From assembly GCA_035286595.1 (NCBI GenBank), contig DATEDA010000069.1, forward strand, positions 1 to 64,000: a DNA stretch of 64,000 bases, given 5' to 3'. The DNA is from DATEDA01 sp035286595. Its GTDB lineage: Bacteria; Pseudomonadota; Gammaproteobacteria; Burkholderiales; SG8-39. A program made the translations under genes and the position numbers. Position 1 is the stretch's first letter; every line of letters starts with the position of its first letter. The notes below the pieces were generated by a model. The model made no database searches and was not told where the DNA came from. It saw only the letters and a program-made list of their open reading frames with translations. Shown here piece by piece: positions 6,493 to 16,736 of the stretch.

Positions 6493-9354
6493 ATGCAGCT
6501 TGCCGGTGAGACCGCACCCCAGCCGTTCGTGCCCGCAGGTCTGCCCGCTCCGTCCCCCGTCTACCAGCCAGCGCTCCTCGCGCAGTACAAGGTCATCCGG
6601 CGCAACGGCGCGGTGGTCGGCTTCGAGCCCACCAAGATCTCGGTAGCGATGACGAAGGCGTTTCTCGCGGTCAGCGGCGGGCAGGGCGCAGGATCGGCAC
6701 GGATCCGGGAGCTCGTGGCACAGCTCACCGAGGGCGTGGTCGGGGCGCTCATCCGGCGCCAGCCGGCGGGCGGCACGTTCCACATCGAAGACGTCCAGGA
6801 TCAGGTCGAGCTCGCGCTGATGCGGTCGGGCGAGCACGACGTTGCTCGGGCGTACGTGCTGTACCGGGAGAAGCGGGCCCAGGCGAGGGCGCAGGAGGCG
6901 GCGCAGAAGAAGGCTGCCGCCGCGCCCCCGGTGCTGCACGTCGTCGAGAATGGCGAGCGCCTCCCGCTGGACCTGGCCGGCCTGACTGAGCTGATCGATT
7001 CGGCCTGCGCGGACCTCGGCGACGCCGTCGCGTCGCAGCCGATCCTGCACGACACGCTGAAGAACATCTACGACGGTGTTCCGATGGACGAGGTTCGCAA
7101 GTCGGCGATCCTGTCGGCGCGGGCGCTGATCGAGAAGGACCCCGCGTACGGCTACGTCACGGCGCGCCTGCTCCTGAACACGATCCGGCTGGAGGTCCTG
7201 GGCGAGGAGGTGTCCCAGGCCGAGATGGCGGTGCGGTATCCCGACTACTTCCCCCAGTTCATCAAGCGCGGCATCGAGGCGGACCTGCTGGACGAGCGCC
7301 TGGCGCGCTTCGATCTCCTCAAGCTCGGCGCCGCGCTCGACGCCGGACGCGATCTGAAGTTCGGCTACCTGGGGCTGCAGACCCTGTATGACCGGTACTT
7401 CCTGCATGTCGACGGCCGCCGGATCGAGCTGCCGCAGGCGTTCTTCATGCGCGTCGCGATGGGGCTCGCCCTGAACGAGATCAACAAGGAAGATCGGGCG
7501 ATCGAGTTCTACGACGTGCTCTCGAGCTTCGACTTCATGAGCTCGACGCCGACGCTCTTCAATTCCGGGACCCGGCGCTCGCAGCTGTCGAGCTGCTATC
7601 TGACCACGGTTTCCGACGATCTCGACGGCATCTACGAGGCGATCAAGGAGAACGCGTTGCTCGCCAAGTACGCCGGAGGACTCGGCAACGACTGGACGCC
7701 GGTGCGGGCGCTCGGCAGCCACATCAAGGGGACGAACGGCAAGTCCCAGGGGGTGGTGCCGTTCCTGAAGGTCGTGAACGACACCGCGGTCGCGGTCAAT
7801 CAGGGCGGCAAGCGCAAGGGCGCGGTCTGCTCGTACCTGGAGACCTGGCACCTCGACATCGAGGAGTTTCTCGAGCTGCGCAAGAACACCGGTGACGACC
7901 GTCGCCGCACTCACGACATGAACACGGCCAACTGGATCCCGGATCTGTTCATGAAGCGGGTGATGGAAGACGGGGAGTGGGTCCTGTTCTCGCCGTCCGA
8001 CGTCCCCGAGCTCCACGACAAGTACGGGCGCGCGTTCGAGAAGGCCTACCTCACGTACGAGGAGCGGGCAGGGCGCGGGGAGATCAAGCTCTTCAAGCGC
8101 ATCCCGGCCCTGCAGCTCTGGCGCAAGATGCTCTCGATGCTGTTCGAAACCGGACACCCGTGGATCACCTTCAAGGATCCCTGCAACATCCGATCGCCGC
8201 AGAGCCATGTGGGCGTGGTGCACAGTTCGAACCTTTGCACCGAGATCACGCTCAACACCAACGATCGCGAGATCGCGGTCTGCAATCTGGGGTCGGTCAA
8301 CCTGGTGGCCCACATGCGCGAGGGCGGGCTTGACCATGAGAAGCTGAAGCGCACCATCGCCACTGCGATGCGGATGCTCGACAACGTGATCGACATCAAC
8401 TACTACGCGGTGGCCAAGGCGCGCAATTCCAATGCCAAGCACCGCCCGGTCGGGCTGGGCATCATGGGCTTTCAAGACTGCCTGCACCGGCTGCGCGTTT
8501 CGTACGCGTCGCCGGAGGCGGTCGAGTTCGCGGATCGGTCGATGGAGGCGGTGGCGTACTATGCCTACTGGGCGTCGACCGAGCTTGCCGAGGAGCGCGG
8601 CCGGTACTCGAGCTTCAAGGGATCGCTCTGGGACCGCGGAATTCTGCCGCAGGACACGCTCAAGCTGCTGAAGGAGGAGCGGGGCGGTTACGTGGAGCTC
8701 GACGAATCGGCGACGCTCGACTGGACGGCGTTGCGCGAGCGGATCAAGCGCCACGGCATGCGCAACTCCAACTGCCTGGCGATCGCACCCACCGCGACGA
8801 TCGCCAACATCATCGGCGTGTCCCCGTCGATCGAGCCGACGTACCAGAATCTCTTCGTCAAGTCGAACCTGTCGGGCGAGTTCACCGTCGTCAACGAGTA
8901 CCTGGTCGCGGACCTGAAGCGGCAAGGGCTGTGGGACGAGGTGATGATCGCCGATCTCAAGTACTTCGACGGCAGCGTGGCGAAGATCGACCGCGCGCCG
9001 AGCGATTTGCGGCGCCGGTACGCGACGGCGTTTGATATCGAACCGTCGTGGCTGGTCGAGGCGGCGGCGCGGCGTCAGAAGTGGATCGACCAGTCCCAGT
9101 CGCTCAACATCTACATCGCCAACGCGTCGGGGAAGAGGCTTGACGACACCTACAAGCTCGCGTGGATCCGGGGGCTGAAGACCACCTACTACCTGCGCGC
9201 CCTGGGTGCGACCCACGCCGAGAAGTCGACGGTGAAGTCAGGACAACTCAACGCCGTTCCGAGCGACGGTGCAATCACCGGCGGGCGGACGGTCGAAGCA
9301 GTAGAGCCGGCGTTCTGCGCCGTCGACAACCCGGAATGCGAAGCATGCCAATAG
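6493..9354 (+). CDS. nrdA: Class Ia ribonucleoside-diphosphate reductase, alpha subunit
   Basis: Large catalytic subunit reducing ribonucleoside diphosphates to deoxy forms. From ATG 6493 (GAGGAG ribosome binding site at 6481) the product has 953 residues, longer than the E. coli enzyme. An N-terminal ATP-cone (YKVIRRNGAVVGFEPTKI...) is followed by a second cone-like segment (LHVVENGERLPLDLAGL...), an arrangement known from Pseudomonas NrdA. Active-site segments are present: QLSSCYLTT (first redox Cys), SNLCTEITLN (radical Cys with the following Glu), AVCNLGSVNL (second redox Cys) and the C-terminal shuttle pair CEACQ. An earlier in-frame GTG at 6409 falls inside the NrdR box and is rejected. 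nrdB follows after 29 bases. Confidence 0.96.
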   Translation: MQLAGETAPQPFVPAGLPAPSPVYQPALLAQYKVIRRNGAVVGFEPTKISVAMTKAFLAVSGGQGAGSARIRELVAQLTEGVVGALIRRQPAGGTFHIEDVQDQVELALMRSGEHDVARAYVLYREKRAQARAQEAAQKKAAAAPPVLHVVENGERLPLDLAGLTELIDSACADLGDAVASQPILHDTLKNIYDGVPMDEVRKSAILSARALIEKDPAYGYVTARLLLNTIRLEVLGEEVSQAEMAVRYPDYFPQFIKRGIEADLLDERLARFDLLKLGAALDAGRDLKFGYLGLQTLYDRYFLHVDGRRIELPQAFFMRVAMGLALNEINKEDRAIEFYDVLSSFDFMSSTPTLFNSGTRRSQLSSCYLTTVSDDLDGIYEAIKENALLAKYAGGLGNDWTPVRALGSHIKGTNGKSQGVVPFLKVVNDTAVAVNQGGKRKGAVCSYLETWHLDIEEFLELRKNTGDDRRRTHDMNTANWIPDLFMKRVMEDGEWVLFSPSDVPELHDKYGRAFEKAYLTYEERAGRGEIKLFKRIPALQLWRKMLSMLFETGHPWITFKDPCNIRSPQSHVGVVHSSNLCTEITLNTNDREIAVCNLGSVNLVAHMREGGLDHEKLKRTIATAMRMLDNVIDINYYAVAKARNSNAKHRPVGLGIMGFQDCLHRLRVSYASPEAVEFADRSMEAVAYYAYWASTELAEERGRYSSFKGSLWDRGILPQDTLKLLKEERGGYVELDESATLDWTALRERIKRHGMRNSNCLAIAPTATIANIIGVSPSIEPTYQNLFVKSNLSGEFTVVNEYLVADLKRQGLWDEVMIADLKYFDGSVAKIDRAPSDLRRRYATAFDIEPSWLVEAAARRQKWIDQSQSLNIYIANASGKRLDDTYKLAWIRGLKTTYYLRALGATHAEKSTVKSGQLNAVPSDGAITGGRTVEAVEPAFCAVDNPECEACQ

Positions 9355-9383
9355 CGCCATAGAAGCGCGCGGAGGAAAGGGGA

Positions 9384-10547
9384 ATGCTCACGTTCGACGA
9401 AGACCCAGGGATTACCCGAGTGATCGGGCTCCAGACCATGTCTGGGTTCGGTCTGCAGCCGCTCGTCGGCTTCGTGCCGACTGCCCCGGCCGCGCCCGCG
9501 CTGCCGTCCGACGACCGGGGAGCCGGCCATCGCCGGATCCGGCTCGAGGACAAGCGGATCATCAACGGCCGGACCGATGTCAACCAGCTTGTCCCGTTCA
9601 AGTACAAGTGGGCGTGGGAGAAGTACCTCGCGGCGTGCGCCAATCACTGGATGCCGCAGGAAGTCAACATGAGCCGGGACATCGCTCTCTGGAAGGATGC
9701 CAACGGCCTGACCGAGGACGAGCGACGGATCGTGAAGCGCAACCTCGGGTTCTTCGTCACTGCCGACTCGCTGGCGGCCAACAACATCGTGCTCGGCACC
9801 TACCGCCACATCAGCGCCCCCGAGTGCCGACAGTACTTGCTAAGGCAGGCTTTCGAGGAGGCGATTCACACCCACGCGTATCAGTACATCGTGGAGAGTC
9901 TCGCTCTCGACGAGGCCGAGGTGTTCAATGCCTACCACGAGATCACCAGCATCCGCGACAAGGACGAGTTTCTGATCCCGTTCATCGATACGCTCACCGA
10001 CCCCTCGTTCAGGACCGGCACGGCGGAGAACGACCAGCGGCTGCTGAGGAGTTTGATCGTCTTCGCCTGCGTCATGGAGGGGCTGTTCTTCTACGTCGGG
10101 TTCACGCAGATCCTGGCGCTCGGGCGTCAAAACAAGATGACCGGTGCGGCCGAGCAGTACCAGTACATCCTGCGCGACGAGTCGATGCACTGTAACTTCG
10201 GCATCGACCTCATCAACCAGATCAAGCTCGAGAACCCCCATCTGTGGACACCGGAGTTCCGCGAGGAAGTGCAGGGACTGCTGCGGCAAGCCGTGGAGCT
10301 CGAGTACCGTTACGCTGAGGACACCATGCCGCGCGGGGTGCTCGGTTTGAACGCTCCGATGTTCAAGGAGTACTTGCGCTTCATCGCCAACCGGCGCTGC
10401 CAGCAGATCGGGGTCGAGCTGCTGTATCCGGGAGCGACCAATCCGTTCCCGTGGATGAGCGAGATGACCGATCTCAAGAAGGAGCGCAACTTCTTCGAGA
10501 CTCGGGTGATCGAGTACCAGACCGGAGGCGCGCTCAGTTGGGACTAG
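9384..10547 (+). CDS. nrdB: Class Ia ribonucleoside-diphosphate reductase, beta subunit
   Basis: Radical-generating small subunit. The 387-residue protein carries all six metal ligands of the diiron site (D128, E159, H162, E232, E266, H269) and the radical tyrosine Y166 in EAIHTHAYQY. This marks a tyrosyl-radical class Ia/Ic-like R2 and not a tyrosine-less variant. It starts at ATG 9384 after a GGAGGA ribosome binding site at 9371 and is cotranscribed with nrdA under NrdR control. Confidence 0.96.
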   Translation: MLTFDEDPGITRVIGLQTMSGFGLQPLVGFVPTAPAAPALPSDDRGAGHRRIRLEDKRIINGRTDVNQLVPFKYKWAWEKYLAACANHWMPQEVNMSRDIALWKDANGLTEDERRIVKRNLGFFVTADSLAANNIVLGTYRHISAPECRQYLLRQAFEEAIHTHAYQYIVESLALDEAEVFNAYHEITSIRDKDEFLIPFIDTLTDPSFRTGTAENDQRLLRSLIVFACVMEGLFFYVGFTQILALGRQNKMTGAAEQYQYILRDESMHCNFGIDLINQIKLENPHLWTPEFREEVQGLLRQAVELEYRYAEDTMPRGVLGLNAPMFKEYLRFIANRRCQQIGVELLYPGATNPFPWMSEMTDLKKERNFFETRVIEYQTGGALSWD

Positions 10548-10708
10548 AGGGTTGTCGGTTCGCCCAGAATTCTCGTATGCGGCGCCGCGTTCGAAGAGCG
10601 TGGCTCGTGAATTCGGCGGCTGGGGTCGCCCCAACCGCTGAATATCCGGTCGAGTGCGGCCGGGCGCAGTAACGCGGTACTTTTGTCAACTAGAGAAGGA
10701 GTCTGAGC

Positions 10709-11044
10709 ATGGCAACGAAGCGCAGGAAGGCTGCGAAGAAATCCGCGAAGAAGAAGGCCGGCAAGAAGAAGAAGAAAGGTGCCAAGCGCAGAGCAGTAGC
10801 GAAGAAGAAGCCGGCGCGGAAGAAGAAAAAGGCGGCCAGAAAGGCCGCCAAGAAAAAAGCTGCGAAGAAACCCGCCAAGAAGAAAGCCAAGCGACGGATG
10901 AAGGCGGCCAAGCCTGCGGCGAGACCAGCGGCGCCTGCCCCGGCGGCGGTTCCTGCTGTACCGTCGACGGCGGCGGCCCCTGGGGCAAAGACTGCCCTGA
11001 ATCCCGCTGCTGCTTGGCCGTTTCCGACCGGGTCTCGGCCCTAG
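10709..11044 (+). CDS. Histone H1-like, lysine/alanine-rich DNA-binding protein
   Basis: A 111-residue, extremely basic protein. Residues 1-75 are a run of Lys-Lys-Ala-Ala type repeats (KKxAKK, ARKKKK), followed by an Ala/Pro-rich linker and the tail LNPAAAWPFPTGSRP. The lysine-rich part resembles eukaryotic H1 tails and the Bordetella/Chlamydia H1-like proteins that compact DNA. A conserved WPFPTG tail is, as I recall, typical of betaproteobacterial members, and its role is not known to me. A good AAGGAG ribosome binding site lies at 10696. Whether it binds DNA or RNA in this organism is inference. Confidence 0.85.
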   Translation: MATKRRKAAKKSAKKKAGKKKKKGAKRRAVAKKKPARKKKKAARKAAKKKAAKKPAKKKAKRRMKAAKPAARPAAPAPAAVPAVPSTAAAPGAKTALNPAAAWPFPTGSRP

Positions 11045-11058
11045 GCGGTGGTCGAATC

Positions 11059-11101
11059 GTCTGCGGGCGGGCTTTGTGTATGCAAAGTCCGATCCGCAGA
11101 C
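11059..11101 (+). other. Stem-loop after the histone-like gene
   Basis: GTCTGCGG (11059-11066) pairs with CCGCAGAC (11094-11101), and inside it CTTTG (11072-11076) pairs with CAAAG (11083-11087). It starts 15 bases after the stop codon. No U-run follows, so it is more likely a 3' end stabiliser or Rho-region structure than an intrinsic terminator. Confidence 0.5.
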
Positions 11102-11183
11102 ATTCGGCGCCGGAAGTGCCTGTCCCCCCGGCTCTCGCCACGGAAGACCCGCGTATTTTATCAGTGGGTCGGTGGCGAGGCCG

Positions 11184-11209
11184 GGGCGCACTTCGCCCAA
11201 AATTTTTTT
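11184..11209 (+). terminator. Probable terminator of the histone-like transcript
   Basis: GGGCG (11184-11188) and CGCCC (11194-11198) form a short stem with loop CACTT, followed by AAAA and seven T residues (11203-11209). The A-run between stem and T-run weakens the match, though the A and T runs could extend the stem. Confidence 0.5.
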
Positions 11210-11258
11210 ATTGTGCGTCGCAGCACAAGTGCCTGATCCAGCGTCGGTTTTCTGCCGC

Positions 11259-11287
11259 TTGACAGACGCTAACTCATTCATTAGACT
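11259..11287 (+). promoter_or_regulatory. Sigma-70 promoter for a structured leader upstream of the transglycosylase
   Basis: A perfect TTGACA (11259-11264) is separated by 17 bases from TAGACT (11282-11287). Transcription would begin near 11294, about 257 bases before the next start codon. Confidence 0.65.
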
Positions 11288-11293
11288 GCTGTT

Positions 11294-11550
11294 TCGCGCA
11301 ATTCCACAACGCGGTATTCGAAACGCGACGCGCGGCCAAGAGAGCGTCTCGCACCCGAGATGGGTCGGGTGAGCGAGACGGGGGTCGGGCGGTTCGCCGT
11401 CGGGGGGGTCCGGAAAGCCGAGCGCGGCTTCTCACCGGACCGAGCTCAAGCAGGGGACAACGAGGCGTCCGGGGCGCTGATGCGAGCGCACCTGGACTCA
11501 GGTCGGCGGGCATGGCGCGCGCCGGCTGTGTGGCATGAACGGAGGTCAAC
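11294..11550 (+). other. Stem-loop-rich non-coding leader or small RNA region
   Basis: This interval lies between a good promoter and the ATG at 11551 and I find no convincing gene in it. It holds three clear hairpins: GTCTCGC-ACCCGA paired with TCGGGT-GCGAGAC (11346-11379), GGTCCGG paired with CCGGACC enclosing AGCCG/CGGCT (11407-11441), and ACCTG/CAGGT (11490-11503). A small GGCG/CGCC hairpin lies between the first two. A GGAGGT ribosome binding site ends it at 11541-11546. It could be a long structured 5' leader of the transglycosylase gene or an independent small RNA. I do not recognise a known family. Confidence 0.45.
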
Positions 11551-12240
11551 ATGACACTGCCCAACCTGCCGGTACAGGTGCGCATTGGATGGCAAGCGGT
11601 CGTCGGCGCGCTGCAAGGCGCGCTCGCCGGGTTTGGCCTGCTCGCGCTCCTGTTCCTGGCGGTCGAAGGAGGACGCTTGATGCCCTTCGGCGGGGGAGCC
11701 CCGCGCGGCGCCGTCGCCTACGGCCGGGCAGTCGAGGCGCAGCCGCAACTCGACGCCGCGGCTGGTGCGCGGACCGACCCGCAGCATCAGGTGCTGGCGA
11801 GCTACCTTGCCCGACGCTACCGGATCGCGACGGACGCGACCACCGACCTCGTCAGCGAGGCGTATGCCGTCGGGCGTGGCGTAGGCCTCGACCCGTTGCT
11901 CATCCTCGCCGTGATCTCGATCGAGTCGCGGTTCAACCCCATCGCCGAGAGCGACAAGGGTGCGAAGGGTCTGATGCAAGTGATTCCCAAGTGGCACTAC
12001 GAGAAACTCGCCGAGCACGGCGGCGAGGACGCTGTCCTCGACCCACGGACCAACATGCTCGTGGGCGCCCAGATCCTGAAGGAGTACATCGTGCGCGCCG
12101 GCAATCTCGAAGCCGGGCTGCAGATGTACAACGGCGCATCCGACGATCCCTCGCAGGGCTACGCCCAAAAGGTGATCGCGGAGAGGCAGCGCCTGGAACA
12201 AACGCTTCCCCGCCCCGGGGGCCGCGGGACCGCCGCCTAG
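11551..12240 (+). CDS. Membrane-anchored lytic transglycosylase (SLT domain)
   Basis: Peptidoglycan-cleaving transglycosylase. The 229-residue product has one N-terminal membrane helix (about residues 15-38), a linker of about 55 residues and a C-terminal goose-type SLT domain. The catalytic glutamate is E125 in AVISIESRFNP, followed by the family segments KGLMQVIPK and LQMYNGA. The catalytic domain should face the periplasm. The start at ATG 11551 has a strong GGAGGT site. It is transcribed behind a long leader and is not in an operon with secretion or pilus genes, so the substrate context is general cell-wall turnover. Confidence 0.88.
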   Translation: MTLPNLPVQVRIGWQAVVGALQGALAGFGLLALLFLAVEGGRLMPFGGGAPRGAVAYGRAVEAQPQLDAAAGARTDPQHQVLASYLARRYRIATDATTDLVSEAYAVGRGVGLDPLLILAVISIESRFNPIAESDKGAKGLMQVIPKWHYEKLAEHGGEDAVLDPRTNMLVGAQILKEYIVRAGNLEAGLQMYNGASDDPSQGYAQKVIAERQRLEQTLPRPGGRGTAA

Positions 12241-12253
12241 CGGGTGGGCCTGG

Positions 12254-12313
12254 GAGCCCGCCGGGCCGCCCCAAGGGCGAACCCCGAGCGCGTCGCGCGA
12301 GGGTAGTCCAATG
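12254..12313 (+). repeat. Dispersed 60-base repeat, degenerate copy A
   Basis: One unit of the repeat also found near 26.1 and 57.05 kb. It has the GAGCCCGCCGGGC / CGCCCCAAGGGCG core, the variable GC palindrome, and the GAGGG-seven bases-ATG tail. At its head the start-codon position is changed (GGGAGC instead of ATGAGC). At its end the sequence is ATGGGC, so TGA is lost and the micro-reading frame runs on. It lies 13 bases after the transglycosylase stop, in a convergent intergenic gap where no downstream gene uses its start codon. Confidence 0.85.
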
Positions 12314-12348
12314 GGCGCGCTGGGCCGGCGGTTCGAGGGGCCGATGGG

Positions 12349-13548
12349 CTAGCTGTCCCGGAGGAACCGCGCCATCCGCGCTACTCCTTCCTCCAGATCG
12401 ACGAGCGACCGCGTGTAGGCGAAGCGGACGTGCGACCGGGCGCGGTGCACGCCGAAGTCGATTCCCGGGGTGATGGCAACGCCCGTCTCCTCGAGGAGAC
12501 GCAGCGCGAACGACTCGCTGTCGTCGGTGAAACGGGCGCAGCCTGCGTAGACGTAGAAGGCGCCCTCCGGCATGACCGGCACCTCGAACCCGAGCGAGCG
12601 CAGCGCCGGCACCAGGAAATCCCGCCGGCCCTGGAACTCCGCCCGGCGGGCCTCCAGGATCTCGATGGTCTCCGGCCGAAATGCGGCGAGCGCCGCGTAC
12701 TGCGCCGGGGCAGACACTGAGATGAACGCGTTCTGCGCGAACCGCTCCATCTCCCGCACGTACTCGGGCGGCGCGACGAGCCAGCCGAGGCGCCAGCCGG
12801 TCATGCTGAAGTACTTCGAGAAGCTGTTGACGACCAGGATCTCGTCCGACATGCTAAGCGCCGTCGGGCGGCGTTCCCCCCCGTAGCTCAGGCCCTGATA
12901 GATCTCGTCGAGAATGGCGATGCCGCCGCGGCGCTCGACCTCGGCAAGGATCGCGCGCAGCGCGTCCTGCGGCACCATCGTCCCAGTGGGATTCGAAGGC
13001 GACGCGAGCACGATGCCGCGCGTTCGCGCGGCCCAGTGCCGGTGCACGTCTCCGGCCGAGAGCTGGTAGTGGGTTCTCTCGTCGGACGGGACGGTCTTCG
13101 CGCGGCCCTCGAACATCCGGACGAAGTGCCGGTTGCACGGATAGCACGGGTCCGGCATCAGGAGCTCGTCGCCGGGATCGATCAGCGCGCCCATCAAGAT
13201 CAAGAACGCCCCCGATGCGCCGGCAGTGACCATGATCCGTTCCGGTCCCACGTCCACCCCGTAGCGGTCGGCGTAGAAGCGCGCGAGCGCCTCGCGCAGC
13301 GCCGGGAGGCCGAGCGATGCCGTGTAGCCCATCGGCTCGCGGTGCAGGGCCCGGATCGCCGCGTCGATCACCGGCTGGGGAGCGGAGAAATCGGGCTGTC
13401 CGATCTCCATGTGGATCACGCGCCGTCCTGCCGCTTCGAGCTCGAACGCGCGCCGCTGCACTTCCATCACATGGAACGGCTCGATCGCGTCCATGCGCGA
13501 GGCGAGCCGCAGGCGGGCGTGCTTCGGGACTGACGCGGAGGCGTCCAT
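12349..13548 (-). CDS. PLP-dependent class I/II aminotransferase
   Basis: Fold-type I aminotransferase of the aspartate/alanine aminotransferase superfamily. From ATG 13548 it has 399 residues with the cofactor residues in place: PLP-binding lysine K245 in NSFSKYFSMTGWR, N186 in SPSNPTGT, and D214/Y217 in ILDEIY. The C-terminal substrate-binding arginine is probably in RSHVRFAYT. Another in-frame ATG at 13494 is possible. Sequence alone does not fix the amino-acid substrate. It points toward the transglycosylase and shares its strand with pncA upstream, 73 bases away. Confidence 0.85.
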   Translation of the reverse strand: MDASASVPKHARLRLASRMDAIEPFHVMEVQRRAFELEAAGRRVIHMEIGQPDFSAPQPVIDAAIRALHREPMGYTASLGLPALREALARFYADRYGVDVGPERIMVTAGASGAFLILMGALIDPGDELLMPDPCYPCNRHFVRMFEGRAKTVPSDERTHYQLSAGDVHRHWAARTRGIVLASPSNPTGTMVPQDALRAILAEVERRGGIAILDEIYQGLSYGGERRPTALSMSDEILVVNSFSKYFSMTGWRLGWLVAPPEYVREMERFAQNAFISVSAPAQYAALAAFRPETIEILEARRAEFQGRRDFLVPALRSLGFEVPVMPEGAFYVYAGCARFTDDSESFALRLLEETGVAITPGIDFGVHRARSHVRFAYTRSLVDLEEGVARMARFLRDS

Positions 13549-13621
13549 GCTGTTGAGCGCGACTCGAGCGTTTGATTCTAACCGCTCGGTAGGACACGAC
13601 CCGGAAGCAATGACGCGCTGC

Positions 13622-14245
13622 TCATCGGGCAAGTCCCATAGATCGAGTCCGCGTTACCCTGGCCGCTGCCATATCGCGCGCCGCGGCGGCGAGCGAGCCG
13701 CCGGTGTCGATAGCGCGACACGCGTCCTCGATCACCGTGACCTCAAAGCCCGCCCTCCGCGCATCGATCGCCGACCACGCCACGCAGAAGTCGGTCGCGA
13801 GGCCGCACAGGAACACGTGCCCGATCCCTCGCTCACGCAGATACCCGGCGAGCCCGGTCGTGTGCTTGCCATCCGCCTCGACGAACGTCGAGTAGCTGTC
13901 GACGTTCGGGTGATAGCCCTTGCGCACCACCAGCTGCACGTGCGGGATGACGAGCTCCCCGTGGAAGGCTGCGCCCTCCGTTCCCTGGACGCAGTGATCC
14001 GGCCAGAGGATCTGCTCCCCGTACCCGAGCCGGATCCGGTCGAACGGCCGCTTGCCCGGATGGCTCGACGCGAACGAGATGTGACCCGGCGTGTGCCAGT
14101 CCTGCGTCAGGACGACGTTGGTGAACTGCCGCGCGAGCCGGTTGATGATCGGCACAACTTCGTCGCCGCGCGGCACCGCGAGCGCACCGCCCGGCATGAA
14201 GTCGTTCTGCACGTCGACGACGAGGAGCACATCGCGACCGTTCAT
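13622..14245 (-). CDS. pncA: Nicotinamidase
   Basis: Hydrolyses nicotinamide to nicotinate for NAD salvage. The 207-residue product from ATG 14245 has the cysteine-hydrolase triad D11 (VVDVQNDF), K109 (VVRKGYHP) and C154 (ATDFCVAW), and metal ligands in QDWHTPGH (D49, H51) plus probably H84. An ATG at 14263 would add six residues but would start within a couple of bases of the predicted transcription start, so the internal ATG is preferred. Divergent from maeB. Confidence 0.93.
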   Translation of the reverse strand: MNGRDVLLVVDVQNDFMPGGALAVPRGDEVVPIINRLARQFTNVVLTQDWHTPGHISFASSHPGKRPFDRIRLGYGEQILWPDHCVQGTEGAAFHGELVIPHVQLVVRKGYHPNVDSYSTFVEADGKHTTGLAGYLRERGIGHVFLCGLATDFCVAWSAIDARRAGFEVTVIEDACRAIDTGGSLAAAARDMAAARVTRTRSMGLAR

Positions 14246-14271
14246 CGGGCTTGTCCGCGGCATGCTCCCGG

Positions 14272-14301
14272 ATTATAGGCGCCTGGCCGGCCGACTATAA
14301 T
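14272..14301. promoter_or_regulatory. Divergent -10 boxes for pncA and maeB
   Basis: Two perfect TATAAT hexamers face opposite ways: one on the minus strand at 14272-14277 toward pncA, one on the plus strand at 14296-14301 toward maeB. They are only 18 bases apart, so RNA polymerases on the two promoters would compete. No good -35 boxes are evident, which suggests that an activator may be needed. Confidence 0.45.
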
Positions 14302-14335
14302 CGACGCGAATCCCCCGACTCTAGGAGACTCCGCC

Positions 14336-16630
<2,295 letters not shown>

Positions 16631-16736
16631 GGGGTGCCGGCCGGGCCTGGTGGTGGCGCTTGGTGGCTGACGGACGCTAAACTTCCGCCGCGCGGCCCGG
16701 AAGGCAAGGGCGGGCTGCCGGGGCCCGCGGAGAGCC

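Noticed and set aside
6424..9216. Long minus-strand frame antisense to nrdA
   Set aside because: Same shadow effect; the plus strand holds nrdA with all catalytic motifs.
11407..11441. GGTCCGGAAAGCCG hairpin resembling part of 4.5S (SRP) RNA
   Set aside because: Only the GGTCCGGAA string matches; the SRP GGAAGCAGCC loop and the long paired arms are absent.
11360..11554. 64-codon plus-strand frame in the gap before the transglycosylase
   Set aside because: Begins inside a strong hairpin, is Arg/Gly-rich like random GC-rich frames and has no ribosome binding site.
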